A stretch of DNA of 9,677 nt from Nitrospirota bacterium (GTDB lineage Bacteria; Nitrospirota; Nitrospiria; Nitrospirales; NS-4): positions 1 to 9,677 of the forward strand of contig VBOK01000070.1 of NCBI GenBank assembly GCA_005877565.1, given 5' to 3'. How positions within the stretch are numbered: the first letter of the stretch is position 1; each line of letters starts with the position of its first letter. Below the pieces are notes generated by a model. It was given only the letters and a program-made list of their open reading frames with translations, made no database searches and was not told the DNA's origin. A program made the position numbers and the translations under genes. This document shows, piece after piece, positions 7,659 through 9,677 of the stretch.

Positions 7659-7666
7659 GCACTGTG

Positions 7667-7693
7667 GCCGGTCCCTCTGAAGTGGGAACCGGC
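7667..7693. other. Strong GC-rich hairpin in the dab leader
   Basis: GCCGGTCCC (7667-7675) pairs with GGGAACCGGC (7684-7693), nine base pairs with one bulged A and an eight-base loop. It lies just upstream, in the dab direction, of the terminator-like hairpin. The six bases AGCCGG on the minus strand (7694-7689) are also complementary to CCGGCT (7620-7615) in the 3' arm of the terminator, so an alternative, anti-terminating pairing can be drawn. No known riboswitch consensus was recognised. Confidence 0.5.
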
Positions 7694-7704
7694 TACCCTA
7701 CCTG

Positions 7705-7732
7705 CCTTAGCGTTGCTTAGTGTAACCTAAGG
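7705..7732. promoter_or_regulatory. TTAG repeats with dyad symmetry, candidate operator
   Basis: CCTTAG (7705-7710) and CTAAGG (7727-7732) form an inverted repeat with a second TTAG between them at 7717-7720. The motifs are spaced 10 bases apart (TTAG-N6-TTAG-N6-CTAA), that is, one helical turn. TTA-N8-TAA within it resembles LysR-type operators. No regulator gene is visible in the window. Confidence 0.3.
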
Positions 7733-7744
7733 GACGATGGCTCT

Positions 7745-7772
7745 ACCGGTCTTTACGGGTACAAGGACCGGT
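7745..7772. repeat. Inverted repeat ACCGGTC/GACCGGT in the divergent region
   Basis: ACCGGTC at 7745-7751 and GACCGGT at 7766-7772 are perfectly complementary arms around a 14-base loop. A second dyad, CGGTGG-CA-CCACCG, follows at 7769-7782 and shares bases with it, so the two are mutually exclusive as hairpins. They lie within the predicted dab leader. Confidence 0.45.
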
Positions 7773-7796
7773 GGCACCACCGTATGTAACGGCTTA

Positions 7797-7825
7797 CTGA
7801 TACCAGACCAACACGGATCGAGCAA
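7797..7825 (-). promoter_or_regulatory. Possible promoter of the dab operon
   Basis: On the minus strand TTGCTC (7825-7820) and TATCAG (7802-7797) are 17 bases apart, and the -10 is preceded by TG one base away, an extended -10 arrangement. Matches to the sigma-70 consensus are 3 of 6 and 4 of 6. If used, transcription would begin near 7790 and leave a leader of about 205 bases. This was the best candidate seen, but it is weak. Confidence 0.35.
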
Positions 7826-7903
7826 TCGAAAAATAGCGTCTGGGGCCGATTTGGGTCTTCTGGTCTCCCCACCGATGAGGCGAGAGACCTATCCACTCTC
7901 AAC

Positions 7904-7933
7904 TTGTTCTCAGGCAGGCTGTGTCCCTATAAT
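7904..7933 (+). promoter_or_regulatory. Promoter of the MpsC-like gene
   Basis: A perfect -10 hexamer TATAAT at 7928-7933 is preceded at 18 bases by TTGTTC (7904-7909), which matches the first three -35 bases. The expected transcription start near 7940 leaves a short 5' leader carrying the ribosome binding site AAAGGA at 7951-7956. Confidence 0.6.
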
Positions 7934-7965
7934 CTGGCAGCGTGGCAACCAAAGGATCGAACGGC

Positions 7966-8337
7966 ATGAAAAATGGGCGAACGAAGGGCGAAATCGAAGG
8001 CGCAATCCGAAACTCCATCATCAAGTTCGAACAGGAATTCATGGGTCGAGGGCCGGAGGATGTGCGGGCTTTCATCGTGCGGGATATCATTCTCGTCAGG
8101 CTGAAGGGGGTCTTGACCCCTGCCGAGCGCCAGCTGGCCAAGAGCGAGGACGGGATCGAGATGGTCAAGCGGGTGCGCCAGACACTGATTGCACAGGGGC
8201 GGAAAAAGCTCTGCGAGGAGATTAGTGAGATCACAGGATTGAAAGCCACTGCGCTCTTTACCGATATCGACACCAATATTGGTGAGCGTATCATTGTGTT
8301 TGTCCTTGATCAGGATCTCGAATCAAACTTTCAGTAG
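7966..8337 (+). CDS. mpsC: DUF2294 (PF10057) MpsC-like protein
   Basis: A 123-residue soluble protein with no membrane segment or signal peptide. It matches the PF10057 family: an N-terminal helix GEIEGAIRNSIIKFEQEFMGRGPEDVRAFIV (8-38), the core DIILVRLKGVLTPAERQLAKSEDG (40-63), a helix rich in Arg/Lys, and C-terminal TDIDTNIGERIIVFVLD (99-115). In Staphylococcus aureus a member is encoded with mpsA (NuoL-like) and mpsB (DUF2309), as part of a membrane-potential-generating, CO2/bicarbonate-related system; its molecular job is unresolved. Here it stands back to back with the dabB/dabA homologues, which supports a shared function. The ATG at 7966 has AAAGGA nine bases upstream. A GTG at 7942 is in frame but would lie at the predicted transcription start and lacks a ribosome binding site. 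The rlmD-like gene begins 16 bases after its stop. Confidence 0.85.
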   Translation: MKNGRTKGEIEGAIRNSIIKFEQEFMGRGPEDVRAFIVRDIILVRLKGVLTPAERQLAKSEDGIEMVKRVRQTLIAQGRKKLCEEISEITGLKATALFTDIDTNIGERIIVFVLDQDLESNFQ

Positions 8338-8353
8338 ACTCGGACCCCTCGCA

Positions 8354-9677
8354 ATGCCCTCCCAAGTCACCCAATCCGACAAAACCGTTCTCGTCCAGAT
8401 CGACAAGCTGGTCCATGGGGGCAAGGGGCTGGCGCATGACGGGTCGCTGGCGATCTTCGTCGAGGGCGTGCTGCCGGGCGAGTCGGTCCGCATCCAGCCA
8501 GAGCGCGTCAAAAAAGGATATGCGGAGGGCCGTCTCCTCGAAGTCGTGACGTCGTCGCCGCACCGGACGGACGCGCCGTGCCCGGTCTATGGGCAGTGCG
8601 GCGGGTGCCAGCTCCAGCATGCGTCGCCGACGGCTCAGCTTGAACTCAAGAGAGACATCCTTGCAGAAACGCTTGTCCGGCTCGGCGGGCTGGTCGATCT
8701 GGCCGTGCCGCCCCTCATCGCGTCCCCTGACGTCTATGGCTACCGTCATCGCGCGCGGCTGGCGGTGGTCACTCCCAAAGGAAAGACGGCGAGCCTGGCC
8801 TACCACGAGGAAGGCAGCCACCGGCTGGTGCCGATCGCCGCGTGTCCGTTGCTGGCGCCGCGCCTCAACGAGGCCGTCGCGCATCTCAATCGCGCGCTCG
8901 CTGGATCAGGGTTGATGGCGGCACTGATACAAGAGGTCCGCCTCGGCTATTCGGTCGCGACAGGAGAGCGAGTGATCCAGTACGAGGCCGAGCGCTGCAC
9001 GCGCCGGCAGGCCGAAGGCTGGTTTGAGCGGGTGCGGACCGGGCTGGACGGGTTGAAGGGGCAGGTGATGATCGCCGGGCGCGGTCTCCAGCAGCGTCGG
9101 TGGGTGGATGGAGAGACCGCCCTGACCGAGCAGGTGGCGGGGCTGCGCCTGCGGTGCAGCGATCGGGCGTTCGTGCAGGCGAACTGGCGGCTGAACGAGA
9201 TGCTGGTCGAGACCGTGACCGACTGGGCTCTGACAGGGCAGGACCGCGCGCCGCTACGTGTGCTGGAACTCTATGCGGGGATCGGCAACTTCGGGCTGCC
9301 GCTTGCGCGCGGCGGGGCCTTGGTGACGTTGGTGGAGGCCAACCCGGCGGCGCTGGCGGATGCCCGCTACAACGCGCGGGTGAATCACGTCGGCCGGTGC
9401 CGATTCCGGCAAGGCTCGGCTGAAGCGATTCTGGACGCCAGCACGCCTGATGAGTACGACTTCGTGCTGATGGATCCACCGCGGACTGGCCTCAGTAAGG
9501 AGGCTCTCACCGGGCTCCTTCGTCTGAAGCCGCGCCGTCTCGTGTATCTCTCCTGCGATCCCCCGACGCTGGCCCGTGATCTGCGGGCGATGCGGGAAGC
9601 AGGATACCGCGTGACGCGACTGCAGGGGTTCGACATGTTTCCCCAGACCATGCACATCGAAACGCTCGTCGAGCTGG
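8354..9677 (+). CDS. rlmD: 23S rRNA (uracil-5-)-methyltransferase RlmD/RumA family, 3' end cut by the window
   Basis: A SAM-dependent enzyme forming 5-methyluridine in 23S rRNA (U1939 for E. coli RlmD). The frame is open from ATG 8354 to the window end, 441 codons, and stops short by only a few residues, since the C-terminal MHIETLVEL block is reached. An N-terminal TRAM-like domain (about 8-65, VQIDKLVHGGKGLA) is followed by the iron-sulfur cysteines 76, 82 and 85 (C-x5-C-x2-C) and Cys164 in AACPLL. The SAM motif ELYAGIGNFG begins near 305, MDPPRTGL has Asp374, the nucleophile is Cys401 in SCDP, and the general base is Glu436. The 35-residue Cys-Glu spacing equals that recalled for RumA Cys389 and Glu424. 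RlmC/RlmCD are alternatives: the cluster is shared, so the exact target base is uncertain. No clear ribosome binding site precedes the ATG, so translation may be coupled to the MpsC-like gene 16 bases upstream. Confidence 0.92.
   Translation, partial: MPSQVTQSDKTVLVQIDKLVHGGKGLAHDGSLAIFVEGVLPGESVRIQPERVKKGYAEGRLLEVVTSSPHRTDAPCPVYGQCGGCQLQHASPTAQLELKRDILAETLVRLGGLVDLAVPPLIASPDVYGYRHRARLAVVTPKGKTASLAYHEEGSHRLVPIAACPLLAPRLNEAVAHLNRALAGSGLMAALIQEVRLGYSVATGERVIQYEAERCTRRQAEGWFERVRTGLDGLKGQVMIAGRGLQQRRWVDGETALTEQVAGLRLRCSDRAFVQANWRLNEMLVETVTDWALTGQDRAPLRVLELYAGIGNFGLPLARGGALVTLVEANPAALADARYNARVNHVGRCRFRQGSAEAILDASTPDEYDFVLMDPPRTGLSKEALTGLLRLKPRRLVYLSCDPPTLARDLRAMREAGYRVTRLQGFDMFPQTMHIETLVEL

Larger units (their letters stand above)
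7585..7965. promoter_or_regulatory. Divergent control region between dabB and the MpsC-like gene
   Basis: A 381-base stretch with no convincing gene. It contains the dab leader with its hairpins and terminator-like element, a TTAG repeat, promoter-like elements facing each way, and a further inverted repeat GGTCTC (7862-7867)/GAGACC (7884-7889). The density of dyads is much higher than in the other gap of the window, and the layout allows coordinated control of the two divergent units. Confidence 0.6.

Noticed and set aside
7585..7662. N-terminal extension of dabB to a start near 7662
   Set aside because: The extra 26 codons coincide with the terminator-like hairpin and T-tract, and the hydrophobic first helix and ribosome binding site favour the ATG at 7584.
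7942..7965. GTG start for the DUF2294 gene, adding eight residues
   Set aside because: It has no ribosome binding site and lies at the predicted transcription start, while the ATG at 7966 has AAAGGA at good spacing and fits the family N-terminus.
7585..7965. A known riboswitch class (cyclic-di-GMP, SAM, cobalamin, guanidine) in the dab leader
   Set aside because: Some short strings looked similar (for example GGTAGGGTAGCC), but the order and conserved cores of these classes do not fit on either strand.
1..9677. CRISPR arrays, tRNA or rRNA genes, insertion sequences, phage genes
   Set aside because: No regularly spaced repeats, tRNA-like cloverleaf, transposase or integrase motifs were seen on either strand.

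Overview
This GC-rich bacterial window is dominated by one inorganic-carbon (or membrane-energising) transporter locus, flanked by ordinary housekeeping genes. The taxon cannot be fixed from the sequence. A DabAB-type complex with a P-II-like partner suggests a CO2-fixing or CO2-dependent chemolithotroph. A Nitrospira-like lineage is a guess from overall resemblance only.

Layout. (1) Bases 1-878, plus strand: the tail of a DUF488-family gene, then a complete peptide-methionine sulfoxide reductase A gene (msrA). (2) Bases 986-7584, minus strand: a tight four-gene operon, in transcription order dabB (NuoL-like antiporter subunit), a NuoM-like membrane protein of 436 residues, dabA (DUF2309/UPF0753, with a beta-carbonic-anhydrase-like zinc site) and a short P-II-like protein. 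The first junction is an ATGA overlap, the second overlaps by 13 bases and the third has an 18-base gap. (3) Bases 7585-7965: a divergent control region with promoter-like elements on both strands. On the dab side it gives an apparent leader of about 200 bases with several hairpins, one of which looks like an intrinsic terminator just ahead of the dabB ribosome binding site. (4) Bases 7966-9677, plus strand: a PF10057/DUF2294 (MpsC-like) gene, then an RlmD/RumA-type 23S rRNA uracil-5-methyltransferase gene that runs off the end just short of its stop.

How it fits together. DabB and DabA homologues form energy-coupled complexes that accumulate bicarbonate. In staphylococci the homologous pair is MpsA/MpsB, and MpsC is a DUF2294 protein. 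Here all three families sit at one divergent locus with a P-II-like candidate regulator. The most unusual element is the extra NuoM-like subunit. It keeps the antiporter fold signatures (PFH, LLAYSS, GLPP), but by hand alignment it has lost all the charged residues that normally carry protons through this family. DabB itself has Gln where the family usually has the TM5 Glu. The window may therefore encode a three-subunit DAB/Mps variant with a catalytically silent membrane subunit and an attenuated leader.
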